A DNA stretch of 64,000 nt from NCBI GenBank assembly GCA_052161625.1, contig CP197412.1; one strand, given 5' to 3'. The notes beneath the pieces were generated by a model that did not search any database, was not told where the DNA came from, and saw only the letters and a list, made by a program, of their open reading frames with translations. The position numbers were made by a program, and so were the translations under genes. Shown here piece by piece: positions 46,138 through 52,975 of the stretch. The first letter of the stretch is position 1. The number at the start of each line of letters is the position of its first letter. The stretch is from JBKCUI01 sp052161625. GTDB taxonomy: Bacteria; Planctomycetota; Planctomycetia; Pirellulales; Pirellulaceae.

Positions 46138-46195
46138 GGATGCGCACCTGGCAAAAACGCACATGAGAACAACTGCGCTAGAGGTGCGCACCTAC
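46138..46195 (+). other. Hairpin TGCGCACCT / AGGTGCGCA
   Basis: A 9-bp stem with a ~36-nt loop sits between tRNA-Phe and tRNA-Glu. It lacks a T loop, so it is not a tRNA; it may be a processing structure. Confidence 0.4.
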
Positions 46196-46206
46196 ATAAC
46201 CAATAT

Positions 46207-46279
46207 GGCTCGTTCGACTTCTGGTGAGGTCGCTGGTCTTTCAAGCCAGCTAGGTCGGGTTCAAATCCCACACGAGTCA
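46207..46279 (+). tRNA. tRNA-Glu (TTC)
   Basis: Acceptor GGCTCGT/ACGAGTC, anticodon loop CTTTCAA, T loop TTCAAAT. The outer two T-stem pairs (TC opposite AC) are mismatched, so it may be weakened. Confidence 0.75.
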
Positions 46280-46295
46280 CTGACAAACAGAATGT

Positions 46296-46397
46296 AGCGG
46301 GTTAGGCCGTAGGCTGTAGGAAGAAGACTTCGATCGAATCGATGGACGAGCGTTGAATTCCCTAAAGCCTAAACACCTACAGACTAAAAACCTAACT
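46296..46397. repeat. IVS-like hairpin spacer
   Basis: Left arm GTTAGGCCGTAGGCTGTAGG; right arm CCTAAAGCCTAAACACCTAC and CCTAAC. The arms are inverted and degenerate, enclosing ~40 nt without an ORF. Same family as the spacers that carry IVP genes. Confidence 0.65.
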
Positions 46398-46398
46398 C

Positions 46399-46466
46399 GG
46401 GCTTGCCGACGGGTCGGCGCTTTGACTTGCACTCAAGGCTACAGGGTTCAACTCCCTGCAGGTCCA
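46399..46466 (+). tRNA. tRNA-Ala (TGC)
   Basis: Acceptor GGGCTTG/CAGGTCC, anticodon loop CTTGCAC, perfect T arm CAGGG-TTCAACT-CCCTG. At 68 nt the D arm is unusually short. Confidence 0.72.
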
Positions 46467-46474
46467 CTGGCGGC

Positions 46475-46567
46475 GAAGCCGCAGAGCAGTAGATACGAGA
46501 GAGTTGAAAGTAGAAGAGATGACTGCATCTACTGCGGTCTACTTTCTACTCACTACTCTCTCACGAT
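46475..46567. repeat. Self-complementary spacer (AGTAGATAC type)
   Basis: GAGAGAGTTGAAAGTAGA and GCAGTAGAT are matched by TCTACTTTCTACTCACTACT-type complements about 40 nt downstream, giving a long hairpin between tRNA-Ala and tRNA-Pro. Confidence 0.6.
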
Positions 46568-46568
46568 T

Positions 46569-46641
46569 CGGGCAGAGGTGCAGATGGGAGCACGCCTGCT
46601 TTGGGAGCAGGAGGATCTCGGTTCGACCCCGAGGTGCCCGA
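46569..46641 (+). tRNA. tRNA-Pro (TGG)
   Basis: C1-G72 start typical of bacterial tRNA-Pro, acceptor CGGGCAG/GTGCCCG with one mismatch, anticodon arm CCTGC-TTTGGGA-GCAGG, T loop TTCGACC. Confidence 0.9.
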
Positions 46642-46652
46642 CTTGAAGTGAT

Positions 46653-46745
46653 GGTAGTCGAGGGCTGGTTGCCCCCGCGTTAGCCAGAGAATAAAGCCGG
46701 CGGCTGATAACCGAGTCGCGCTGAGTTCGATTCTCAGGTCTACCA
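46653..46745 (+). tRNA. tRNA-Ile (GAT), enlarged D domain
   Basis: Acceptor GGTAGTC/GTCTACC with one mismatch, anticodon loop CTGATAA in a short CGG/CCG stem, T arm CTGAG-TTCGATT-CTCAG. Total 93 nt; about 20 extra nt lie between acceptor and anticodon arms (GGCT...AGCC stem with a long loop). Function uncertain. Confidence 0.6.
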
Positions 46746-46878
46746 CTGACAAGAGGCTTTAGGCTTTAGACCTTAGGCTTTAGGAAGACATACGAAAGAA
46801 AACCATGCGAGTAACACGAGTGTCGATCACGGATTGTAAACACCTACAGCCTATAGCCTATGGCCTAAAGCCTGCTTC
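46746..46878. repeat. IVS-like hairpin spacer
   Basis: AGGCTTTAGGCTTTAGACC and the inverse CCTACAGCCTATAGCC...AAAGCCT enclose ~50 nt with no ORF. Confidence 0.7.
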
Positions 46879-46950
46879 GAGGTTGTGGTGTAGCGGTAGC
46901 ACAGCGGACTTTTAATCCGCAAAGCGTGGGTTCGAATCCCACCGGCCTCA
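46879..46950 (+). tRNA. tRNA-Lys (TTT)
   Basis: Acceptor GAGGTTG/CGGCCTC, anticodon arm GCGGA-CTTTTAA-TCCGC, T arm GTGGG-TTCGAAT-CCCAC. Canonical. Confidence 0.93.
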
Positions 46951-47059
46951 CTGAGAGGCTTTAGACCTTAGGCTTTGGGCTTTAGGGAAAAACAGCAACG
47001 GCTTTGACGTTTCTTTCTTAAAACCTACAGCCTAACGCCTACAGCCTAAAGCCTAACTT
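46951..47059. repeat. IVS-like hairpin spacer
   Basis: GAGGCTTTAGACCTTAGGC... with inverse CCTACAGCCTAACGCC...AAAGCCTAAC around ~30 nt. Confidence 0.7.
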
Positions 47060-47132
47060 GGGATTGTGGCAGACATGGTAATGCACCGGTCTCTTAAACC
47101 GGCCGATGTGGGTTCGATACCCACCGATCCCA
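47060..47132 (+). tRNA. tRNA-Lys (CTT)
   Basis: Acceptor GGGATTG/CGATCCC, anticodon arm CCGGT-CTCTTAA-ACCGG, T loop TTCGATA. Second Lys isoacceptor. Confidence 0.9.
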
Positions 47133-47143
47133 CTGAATGAATA

Positions 47144-47216
47144 AGCACTGATGGTCTAGTGGAATGACTCCGCTTTCGTAAAGCGGCTGCGTGAGTTCGA
47201 TTCTCACTCGGTGCTC
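47144..47216 (+). tRNA. tRNA-Thr (CGT)
   Basis: Acceptor AGCACTG/CGGTGCT, anticodon arm CCGCT-TTCGTAA-AGCGG, T arm GTGAG-TTCGATT-CTCAC. Confidence 0.9.
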
Positions 47217-47250
47217 TTGATCTTTGACAATTTGGTTGAGCCAACAAAAG

Positions 47251-47321
47251 GCGTCCATGGTGTAGTGGTAACCCATCTCCTTGCCAAGGAGGAATTGCGA
47301 GTTCGATTCTCGCTGGACGCT
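47251..47321 (+). tRNA. tRNA-Gly (GCC)
   Basis: Acceptor GCGTCCA/TGGACGC, anticodon loop TTGCCAA, T arm GCGAG-TTCGATT-CTCGC. Confidence 0.92.
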
Positions 47322-47330
47322 TTCAATTAT

Positions 47331-47405
47331 CAGGGTGTGGGAAAGTCTGGCTACTCCGCGTGCTTCGGGAGCACGAGATCGTCGGTTCAAATCCGACCAT
47401 CCTGA
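47331..47405 (+). tRNA. tRNA-Pro (CGG)
   Basis: C1-G72, acceptor CAGGGTG/CATCCTG, anticodon arm CGTGC-TTCGGGA-GCACG, T arm GTCGG-TTCAAAT-CCGAC. Confidence 0.92.
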
Positions 47406-47421
47406 CTGTTATGAAGCATAT

Positions 47422-47496
47422 TCCGGTGGGTCCTGTGTTGGTACGGGAAGGCGACTGTTAATCGCCCAGACGCAGGTTCGATTCCTGCTGCCGGAG
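47422..47496 (+). tRNA. tRNA-Asn (GTT)
   Basis: Acceptor TCCGGTG/TGCCGGA, discriminator G, anticodon arm GGCGA-CTGTTAA-TCGCC, T arm GCAGG-TTCGATT-CCTGC. Confidence 0.92.
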
Positions 47497-47507
47497 CTTT
47501 TTTTGTG

Positions 47508-47591
47508 GAAGGGCAAGCCGATTGGAGACGGCACTCCGTTCGAAGCGGAGCGAGCTATAAAGCCTTGCGAGTTCAACTCTCGCTCCTTCCG
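47508..47591 (+). tRNA. tRNA-Ser (CGA)
   Basis: Class II, 84 nt. Acceptor GGAAGGG/TCCTTCC, discriminator G, anticodon arm CTCCG-TTCGAAG-CGGAG, long variable arm. Confidence 0.9.
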
Positions 47592-47607
47592 CCTTATGTT
47601 TGATGAT

Positions 47608-47681
47608 TTGTGCCATTGGCCGAGCGGCAAAGGTCCTGGACTTCCAATCCGGTCAGGTCGGTTCGACTCCGACATGGCACT
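47608..47681 (+). tRNA. tRNA-Gly (TCC)
   Basis: Acceptor GTGCCAT/ATGGCAC, anticodon arm CTGGA-CTTCCAA-TCCGG, T arm GTCGG-TTCGACT-CCGAC. Confidence 0.92.
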
Positions 47682-47700
47682 CTGTCTCGAGTAGTAATTT

Positions 47701-47772
47701 ACAGGTGTGGGCCAACGGTAAGCCAGCTGCCTTTGAAGCAGTTCATTGGAGGTTCGAATCCTTCCGCCTGTG
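47701..47772 (+). tRNA. tRNA-Gln (TTG)
   Basis: Acceptor ACAGGTG/CGCCTGT, discriminator G, anticodon loop CTTTGAA, T loop TTCGAAT. Confidence 0.9.
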
Positions 47773-47792
47773 CTGTGTCAATAAATCATTAT

Positions 47793-47867
47793 TCCGGAGT
47801 AGCAACTGTTGGTCGTTGCGTCTGGCTCTGAACCAGAAGCTCGCAGGTTCGATTCCTGCCTCCGGTG
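47793..47867 (+). tRNA. tRNA-Gln (CTG)
   Basis: Acceptor TCCGGAG/CTCCGGT with an open first pair as often in Gln tRNAs, anticodon arm TCTGG-CTCTGAA-CCAGA, T arm GCAGG-TTCGATT-CCTGC. Confidence 0.9.
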
Positions 47868-47881
47868 CTGAAGTTTCATAT

Positions 47882-47955
47882 GGTGGTCGTCCTGTATTGG
47901 TTCAGGAACTTGGCTGTGAACCAAGTCTATATCGGTTCAATTCCGATCGGTCACC
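47882..47955 (+). tRNA. tRNA-His (GTG)
   Basis: Encoded G-1 opposite C73, the His identity pair; acceptor GTGGTCG/CGGTCAC, anticodon arm CTTGG-CTGTGAA-CCAAG. Confidence 0.92.
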
Positions 47956-48044
47956 CTTGGAACAGGCTTTAGGCTGTAGGCGATAGGCTGTAGGTAAAGA
48001 CAGAATTCCTCAAGCCTCAAGTCTCGCTGCTCAAGCCTGCTCAT
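47956..48044. repeat. IVS-like hairpin spacer
   Basis: AGGCTTTAGGCTGTAGG-type left arm, CTCAAGCCTCAAG / CTCAAGCCTGC right arm. The arm words differ, so pairing is partial. Confidence 0.55.
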
Positions 48045-48117
48045 GCCCTTGAATCCATCTGGTGGTGGAGCTTGACTGTCGATCAAGTCGTGGCGAGTTC
48101 GATCCTCGTCAAGGGCG
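48045..48117 (+). tRNA. tRNA-Asp (GTC)
   Basis: Acceptor GCCCTTG/CAAGGGC, discriminator G, anticodon arm CTTGA-CTGTCGA-TCAAG, T loop TTCGATC. Confidence 0.92.
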
Positions 48118-48128
48118 CTTACTCGTAT

Positions 48129-48212
48129 GGAAGACATCCGGCCGGATCAGGAAGCCACCTTGAAAGTGGTCGGCGCTAGTAACGCTTCGGGGTTCGAGTC
48201 CCTGGTCTTCCG
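48129..48212 (+). tRNA. tRNA-Ser (TGA)
   Basis: Class II, 84 nt. Acceptor GGAAGAC/GTCTTCC, discriminator G, anticodon loop CTTGAAA, long variable arm. Confidence 0.9.
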
Positions 48213-48229
48213 CTTTGTTTGAAACTCAT

Positions 48230-48302
48230 AGTCCTGTGGCCCAGCGGCGAAGGCACCTGGTTTACACCCAGTTGATCGACGGTTCGAGTCCGTCCAGGAC
48301 TA
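48230..48302 (+). tRNA. tRNA-Val (TAC)
   Basis: Acceptor AGTCCTG/CAGGACT, anticodon loop TTTACAC, T arm GACGG-TTCGAGT-CCGTC. Confidence 0.9.
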
Positions 48303-48350
48303 CTGAAATAGGCTTTAGGCTTTAGCAATTTAGGCTGTAGGTCAATACAT

Positions 48351-48421
48351 GATGCCAGTCCGCATGGCGCGGGATGTGCCTGCAAAGCACGTTTGCTTGA
48401 GTTCGATTCTCAATGGCATCT
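48351..48421 (+). tRNA. tRNA-Cys (GCA)
   Basis: Acceptor GATGCCA/TGGCATC, anticodon loop CTGCAAA, T arm TTGAG-TTCGATT-CTCAA. Array repeats flank it on both sides. Confidence 0.9.
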
Positions 48422-48462
48422 CTTCCCAAAGCCTACAGTCTAAAAGGCTACAGCCTAACTTT

Positions 48463-48512
48463 GGCCCATCGGTCTAGCCTCAAGTGTTTGTGGGTTCGAA
48501 TCCCACCTGCAC
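48463..48512 (+). pseudogene. Damaged tRNA-Leu-like gene cut by IS66
   Basis: Only a D-like GGTCTAGC, CTCAAGTGTTTG and a perfect T arm GTGGG-TTCGAAT-CCCAC remain. The acceptor 3' strand (CTGCACCA) is split by the IS66 insertion and its right part reappears at 51188. The sequence CTCAAGTGTTTGTGGG relates it to the Leu(CAA) gene at 51448 with a deletion in the anticodon arm. Confidence 0.7.
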
Positions 48513-48577
48513 GTGAGCGTACACGACGCTCTCTGAGATTTTCTCGCGGGTAGGGTTGCGTCGTGGCGCTCTGTTCC

Positions 48578-50318
48578 CTACTTCGATTTGCGAAGCTGAT
48601 TTCGCATTCGACGCTTCGCAGCTTGGGCCGTTGCGTTATCAGCCTTATCGCGACGCTCCTGCTCCCGATAGGTGCGCACAGCTTCCGGGTGCTCTGCCTT
48701 CCAGCGATCCGGTAGCAGCTCCTCCACGCGCGCTGTCCCTCGTAGCAAGTGTGTAATCACACTCTCCAAGTACATCCCAATGTCAATCTCCTGACGCTGC
48801 GCACTGGCAACTAGACTCATGAGGCTTGCATTGCGTATCCCGGCTCGCATGCTTCCGACGAACAGCCAGTTCTTGCGCCCAATCGCGACTCGCTTCATCA
48901 GCCTTTCGACTTGATTGTTGTCGATCGGGAGGCGGCCGTCGGTGGCGTATACGCATAACGCATCCCAGTGGTTGCGCACATAGTTGAGCGCGCCACCAAG
49001 CTTGCTCGCAGGTAACACGCTTCGTGCCAACGGGCCATCGAGCCAGTCGCGGAGTCGATCGAGTATCATTCGCGATTCTTTGGCTCGCAGTTCTCCTCGT
49101 GCTTCATCGCTCCACTGCGCAGCGACGCTCGATATCGTAAAGCTGGTTCATCAGCGCAAGAGGGAGCGATGCGGCTTTCTGATCGTTGGATTGATGTTCG
49201 TAGACATGACGGTGCGCATGCGACCAGCACGCCATGCGGGTCATCTTCGACCCGGGCGCAAGAATCACGCTCATGTTGCCCGAATAACAGTCTGCCATCA
49301 CATGCCCGGTATACCCTTCCAAGTATTCTGCAGGTCCATCGCGATGCCGCGAGACTCGGAAGTCGAAGAGATCATAAGGAGCTGTTGTGTCGAAGCCGGA
49401 GTAGCCCCACATTTTGGCATCCAGGCTATCTTTCTTTTCCTTTTGAGCCTCCTTCATCTTCTCAAGGAGTCGCTGTATTCGGGAGTCTTGCAGAGCCTCC
49501 TTTTCGTCGGGTATCTCCTTGGGCATGATCAGCTTGACGTGCGTGTCATCAAGCCCCAAGCAACGAGAGGCCATGAGTCTGGCTCGCATCGCTTCGATCA
49601 GCCTTTCCGAAACATCATGAGTTAGATCTGCCAGGTAATCCAGGGTAGATCGACTTGGGGTCCACCCTGACGAGGCGAACATGTCTTGGAGACGGTAATA
49701 GGGGAGATGGAGTCCGAACTTGCCATGGATCACTTGAGCAGCCACGGAAGGGTGGTAGCGGCCCTTTTCCCCAAGATTTACTTCTTCTTCGACGTTCAGC
49801 TCGCGTTCGGGGGAGTTGGCGTAAGCCAGAACAGGCTTCTTGTACTGGAGAACAACAAGCTTCGACGGGATGTGCTTGAGGGTTTCGGTGACTTCATAGC
49901 GTTTGACGATCAGCTCGCCAGAGTCAACGCATTGTTGGAACGCATCAGGGATCTCCACTTCCACGACCTCACGCGGCAAGTGTGGCGGGAACTTGTCACT
50001 ATTTGGCTTCTTCGCGACAGCTTGCTTCTTGCGCGTATAGGTGATGCGCTCTACCTCGGCTTCCGCTTCCTTCTTGGCAGCTTCGAGCGCCTCTTGCAAC
50101 TCCTTGTCATCCTCGAATTCCAAGAGATATTGGTCTGCGTTGATGAACTTCTCTCGCTTCTTCCCGGTGCGCAGGAAGCGGATCTCAGCAAGCGCTTCTT
50201 CGAGCGATTTTTTGAGCGTATCGATCTCGGATTTTTGCTTTACGAGAACGTTCGATTGCACAAGAATCACTTCTTGTGCGGTGCTCAAATCGTTCGGTAA
50301 TTCGTTCGCGTCTTGCAT
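48578..50318 (-). pseudogene. tnpC: IS66 TnpC transposase, frameshifted
   Basis: The reading frame from ATG 50318 (MQDANELPNDL) runs through the coiled coil (~20-110), the zinc/DUF region and the catalytic part (GLDDTHVKLI, HVMADCYSGN, CWSHAHRHVYE) to a stop at 49104. The next part continues in the +1 frame with QWSDEARGELRAKESR and then LPIDNNQVERLMKRVAIGRKN to 48578. One extra base around 49119-49125 separates the two halves. Together they make a normal ~570-aa TnpC, so this is a recent inactivation or a sequencing error. Confidence 0.85.
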
Positions 50319-50400
50319 GATGGTGTTATAGCGCGAGGCCCAAAAAGTGCAAGAGGGGACAGAAGTGAAATTGCCTAAAAACACAGGAATTGTTTCCGTT

Positions 50401-50780
50401 TCAAGCAGAGATTGCTTCTAGAGAATCGCGGGCCGGAGGGACGTAGCGCATTCTCTTCTTCACAGAGCTGAGTTCGACTCCCGTAAGGATCCACTGCAGC
50501 TCGGCGGACGAGACCACGACATGCTTCCCATCGGCGCTTCGAACTGGCGCTGAAAGCAGCCTCTCTCCAATCGCTTCATCCAAATAGCGATTCCATCGGT
50601 GTCCCAGTACAAGAGCTTGATCCGATTCAGGCGATGGTTCAGGAACATGAACAAGCCACCATCGCGCACGTCGCGCTGAAAGTCATTCTTAATGATCCCG
50701 AAGAGACCGTCGAAGCTCTTGCGCATATCGATGGGCTCGGTATGCAGGTAAATGGGAACTGAAGGGTTGAGAGCGAGCAT
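50401..50780 (-). pseudogene. tnpB: IS66 TnpB, frameshifted
   Basis: The frame from 50780 encodes PIYLHTEPIDMRKSFDGLFG and LLYWDTDGIAIWMKRLERG, the TnpB signature. It then runs into junk. The normal C terminus (APVRSADGKHVVVSSAELQW, then GVELSSVKKRMRY) lies in the neighbouring frame to 50401. The frameshift is near 50550-50565. The protein is an accessory factor of IS66 transposition. Confidence 0.85.
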
Positions 50781-50785
50781 GGTAA

Positions 50786-51082
50786 CTATGCCACCTGATC
50801 GAGAATATCAGAGAGCGAGGCAATCGCACTAAGGGGTAGACGCAAAAGCACGCCGCTTGGGAGCTTGATTTCGATCGCAGAGTCGACAGCATCCACGGAT
50901 TGAACTCGCAAGAACGCTGGCTGGACCGGAGCCTTGCCAAGCTTGCGCTTCCAGTTATAGAAGGTTGGAACGGAACAACCGATGGAATCGCAGAATTGGG
51001 TTACGGTAAGTCCTGAGCGGTCGAAATCCGCGAGATGCTGCGCCCATCGTTGGGAGCGAGAAGCAGAAGATGGTCGAGCCAA
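50786..51082 (-). CDS. tnpA: IS66 TnpA accessory protein
   Basis: A 98-aa small HTH protein: LADFDRSGLTVTQFCDSIGC, then SVPTFYNWKRKLG, then a beta-rich tail (IEIKLPSGVLLRLPLS). Typical first frame of IS66 elements. Intact, unlike its two partners. Confidence 0.85.
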   Translation of the reverse strand: MARPSSASRSQRWAQHLADFDRSGLTVTQFCDSIGCSVPTFYNWKRKLGKAPVQPAFLRVQSVDAVDSAIEIKLPSGVLLRLPLSAIASLSDILDQVA

Positions 51083-51197
51083 GATGAGTTCCTTGCGTAC
51101 GAGTGAAAACGTTGATCGAACGCAGAAAACTACACGACAGAAACCGACCAGGTCGGGAAAATCAAGAACCGGTCAGTGTACGCTCACCCTGCACCAC

Positions 51198-51247
51198 TGG
51201 AGAGAGACTTTAGGCTATAGGCGTTAGGCTATAGGTGAAAACCATTT
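51198..51247. repeat. Array spacer repeat, left arm
   Basis: GACTTTAGGCTATAGGCGTT and repeats of TTAGGCTATAGG. The inverse words (CCTAAAGCCTATAGCC) occur at 51326 beyond tRNA-Arg, so the two arms bracket a tRNA here. Confidence 0.6.
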
Positions 51248-51319
51248 GTCCTTGAGGTGTACGGGACTGCATTCAACTCTGCGAAGGTTGCGGACTAGGT
51301 TCAACTCCTAGCAAGGATA
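51248..51319 (+). tRNA. tRNA-Arg (GCG)
   Basis: Acceptor GTCCTTG/CAAGGAT, anticodon arm CAACT-CTGCGAA-GGTTG, T arm CTAGG-TTCAACT-CCTAG. GCG instead of the usual ACG (inosine) is uncommon. Inverted spacer repeats flank it. Confidence 0.8.
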
Positions 51320-51362
51320 CTTCTTCCTAAAGCCTATAGCCTAAAGTCTAAAGCCTTCTATA
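51320..51362. repeat. Array spacer repeat, right arm
   Basis: TTCCTAAAGCCTATAGCC and CTAAAGTCTAAAGCC, complementary to the spacer at 51198. Confidence 0.6.
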
Positions 51363-51363
51363 T

Positions 51364-51436
51364 GGCTTGCGAGTGTGATGGATTCGCACGACAGTCTTCG
51401 AAACTGTTAGACAAGGTTCGATTCCTTGGCGAGCTA
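51364..51436 (+). tRNA. tRNA-Arg (TCG)
   Basis: Acceptor GGCTTGC/GCGAGCT with G-T ends, anticodon arm ACAGT-CTTCGAA-ACTGT, T arm CAAGG-TTCGATT-CCTTG. Confidence 0.88.
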
Positions 51437-51447
51437 CTTGGCAATAT

Positions 51448-51521
51448 GGTGCGGTGCGCTAATTGGCATAGCGGCTGAGCTCAAACCTCAGTGTTTGTGG
51501 GTTCGAGTCCCACCCTCACCA
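51448..51521 (+). tRNA. tRNA with Leu anticodon CAA, short variable loop
   Basis: Acceptor GGTGCGG/CCTCACC, anticodon arm CTGAG-CTCAAAC-CTCAG, T arm GTGGG-TTCGAGT-CCCAC. The variable region is only TGTTT, whereas bacterial tRNA-Leu normally has a long arm. Either a class-I-like tRNA-Leu or a tRNA of altered identity. Confidence 0.8.
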
Positions 51522-51530
51522 CTAGTGCAT

Positions 51531-51604
51531 GACGTGGTACGCGAACAGGTACAGCGGCGAAGCTTAAACCTTCGCGATTGCGGGTTCGAATCCCGCCTGC
51601 GTCA
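51531..51604 (+). tRNA. tRNA with Leu anticodon TAA, short variable loop
   Basis: Acceptor GACGTGG/CTGCGTC, anticodon arm GCGAAG-CTTAAAC-CTTCGC, T arm GCGGG-TTCGAAT-CCCGC. Again class I with a short variable loop, sharing the AAAC loop end with the CAA gene. Confidence 0.8.
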
Positions 51605-51616
51605 CTTGAAACTAAT

Positions 51617-51701
51617 GGGTCGATTGGACTTGGGAGTCCATGCCGTCTGTAAAACGGTCGCTCGTCGATGAGCAATGTAGGTTCGATTCCTTCTCGGCCC
51701 A
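51617..51701 (+). tRNA. tRNA-Tyr (GTA)
   Basis: Class II, 85 nt. Acceptor GGGTCGA/TCGGCCC, anticodon loop CTGTAAA, variable arm GCTCGTCGATGAGC, T loop TTCGATT. Confidence 0.9.
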
Positions 51702-51783
51702 CTGACGAACAGGGATGAGGTATGAGGCTTGAGCTTTGAGGCTGTTTACTCAAGCCCCACGCCTCATCCCTCACGCCTGATAC
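51702..51783. repeat. Hairpin spacer (TGAGGC type)
   Basis: GGATGAGGTATGAGGCTTGA and the inverse CTCAAGCCCCACGCCTCATCC around ~12 nt; near-perfect stem. Confidence 0.7.
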
Positions 51784-51851
51784 TGCAGGCTAGTTGGGAC
51801 TGAGCTGACTTTCATAAGGTCGGTAACCCGGTTCGATTCCGGGGCTTGCAA
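51784..51851 (+). tRNA. tRNA-Met or Ile2 (CAT)
   Basis: Acceptor TGCAGGC/GCTTGCA, anticodon loop TTCATAA, T arm CCCGG-TTCGATT-CCGGG. Compact, 68 nt. Elongator-type anticodon stem. Confidence 0.8.
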
Positions 51852-51854
51852 CTT

Positions 51855-51921
51855 GCGGGTGGGCTAGTGCTCATCTGAGCCTCATAAGCTCGGACTGCCA
51901 GGTGCGACTCGTGGACCCGCC
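51855..51921 (+). tRNA. tRNA-Met or Ile2 (CAT), divergent
   Basis: Acceptor GCGGGTG/GACCCGC, anticodon arm TGAGC-CTCATAA-GCTCG. The T loop reads TGCGACT and the T stem has a mismatch, so function is less sure. 67 nt. Confidence 0.65.
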
Positions 51922-51932
51922 ATTTTCAAAAT

Positions 51933-51988
51933 TGGTTGAGTACGCAAACCGGAAAAGCGACTTGGTCGAGAGCCAAGTGATTCTGCAG
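51933..51988 (+). pseudogene. 5' part of a tRNA-Leu (GAG)-like gene
   Basis: Acceptor-like GGTTGAG, D arm CGC-AAACCGGAAAA-GCG with the conserved GG, anticodon arm CTTGG-TCGAGAG-CCAAG and the start of a long variable region. It breaks off at 51989 where the 469-bp tandem duplication begins; no T arm follows. Confidence 0.55.
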
Positions 51989-52926
51989 GACTATGAAGTC
52001 CTGGGTTTGCAAGTGGCTTAGCCACTGTTTTCTGCAATTTTGTTTTCTACATGATAAAGCGTTCGGTTGTGTGTTTTTGGTGTGGCTACGCGAGGGCACT
52101 GAGCTGTTAGTATCGATCGATAACAAGGATGTTTGATTAAGCGACTATTCGAGGTGTGAACGCTTTTGACTCTGGTGTACCTGCTTGTGCAGCGGGCAGC
52201 GTTCCCTCAGTTATCCATGCACGGTTCAATCATCTTTGATCCGGTGAGATTGTTCCGCGAGTAAAACGGGCAGCTTGCTTGTAGGCTTCTGTGAGCGGCA
52301 AGCTGATTGATTCCATTGGACGGCACATTCTTTAGGGCGACGTATCTGATGATCTTGCATCGCTTTTGTGTCAGAAGCGATTCCTAGTTTTCAAGAATCA
52401 GGGTCAACTGTTAGTGGTGCATGCGTCCATTGGTACGTCTTCTCCTTGTGATCAGTCGACTATGAAGTCCTGGGTTTGCAAGTGGCTTAGCCACTGTTTT
52501 CTGCAATTTTGTTTTCTACATGATAAAGCGTTCGGTTGTGTGTTTTTGGTGTGGCTACGCGAGGGCACTGAGCTGTTAGTATCGATCGATAACAAGGATG
52601 TTTGATTAAGCGACTATTCGAGGTGTGAACGCTTTTGACTCTGGTGTACCTGCTTGTGCAGCGGGCAGCGTTCCCTCAGTTATCCATGCACGGTTCAATC
52701 ATCTTTGATCCGGTGAGATTGTTCCGCGAGTAAAACGGGCAGCTTGCTTGTAGGCTTCTGTGAGCGGCAAGCTGATTGATTCCATTGGACGGCACATTCT
52801 TTAGGGCGACGTATCTGATGATCTTGCATCGCTTTTGTGTCAGAAGCGATTCCTAGTTTTCAAGAATCAGGGTCAACTGTTAGTGGTGCATGCGTCCATT
52901 GGTACGTCTTCTCCTTGTGATCAGTC
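51989..52926. repeat. Perfect tandem duplication, 469-bp unit
   Basis: Unit 1 is 51989-52457, unit 2 is 52458-52926; both run from GACTATGAAGTCCTGGG to TGTGATCAGTC without a visible difference. Each begins with hairpin AGTGGCTTAGCCACT. No gene is recognisable inside; short open frames (up to 79 aa) lack features. The identity points to a very recent event. Confidence 0.9.
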
Positions 52927-52975
52927 GTATCTAGCTTCTCTGAGCGTCTCCTTATTGTTCACGTCTTTTCTGGTC

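Larger units (their letters stand above)
48513..51187 (-). mobile_element. IS66-family element, decayed
   Basis: Ends GTGAGCGTACAC (48513) and GTGTACGCTCAC (51176-51187) are inverted repeats. CCTGCAC is directly repeated on both sides (48506-48512 and 51188-51194), the target duplication in a tRNA gene. It carries the tnpA, tnpB and tnpC reading frames; tnpB and tnpC are both frameshifted, so the copy should be immobile by itself. Confidence 0.88.

Noticed and set aside
46138..46195. Hairpin as an extra tRNA
   Set aside because: No T loop, no anticodon arm of correct size.
47281..47986. Open frames of 73-137 codons on both strands
   Set aside because: They run through consecutive tRNA genes and have no protein-like conservation.
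46951..48460. Possible CRISPR-like array of TTTAGGC/CCTAAAGCC repeats
   Set aside because: Repeats are degenerate, inverted in pairs, irregularly spaced, and have tRNA genes between them; no cas gene nearby.
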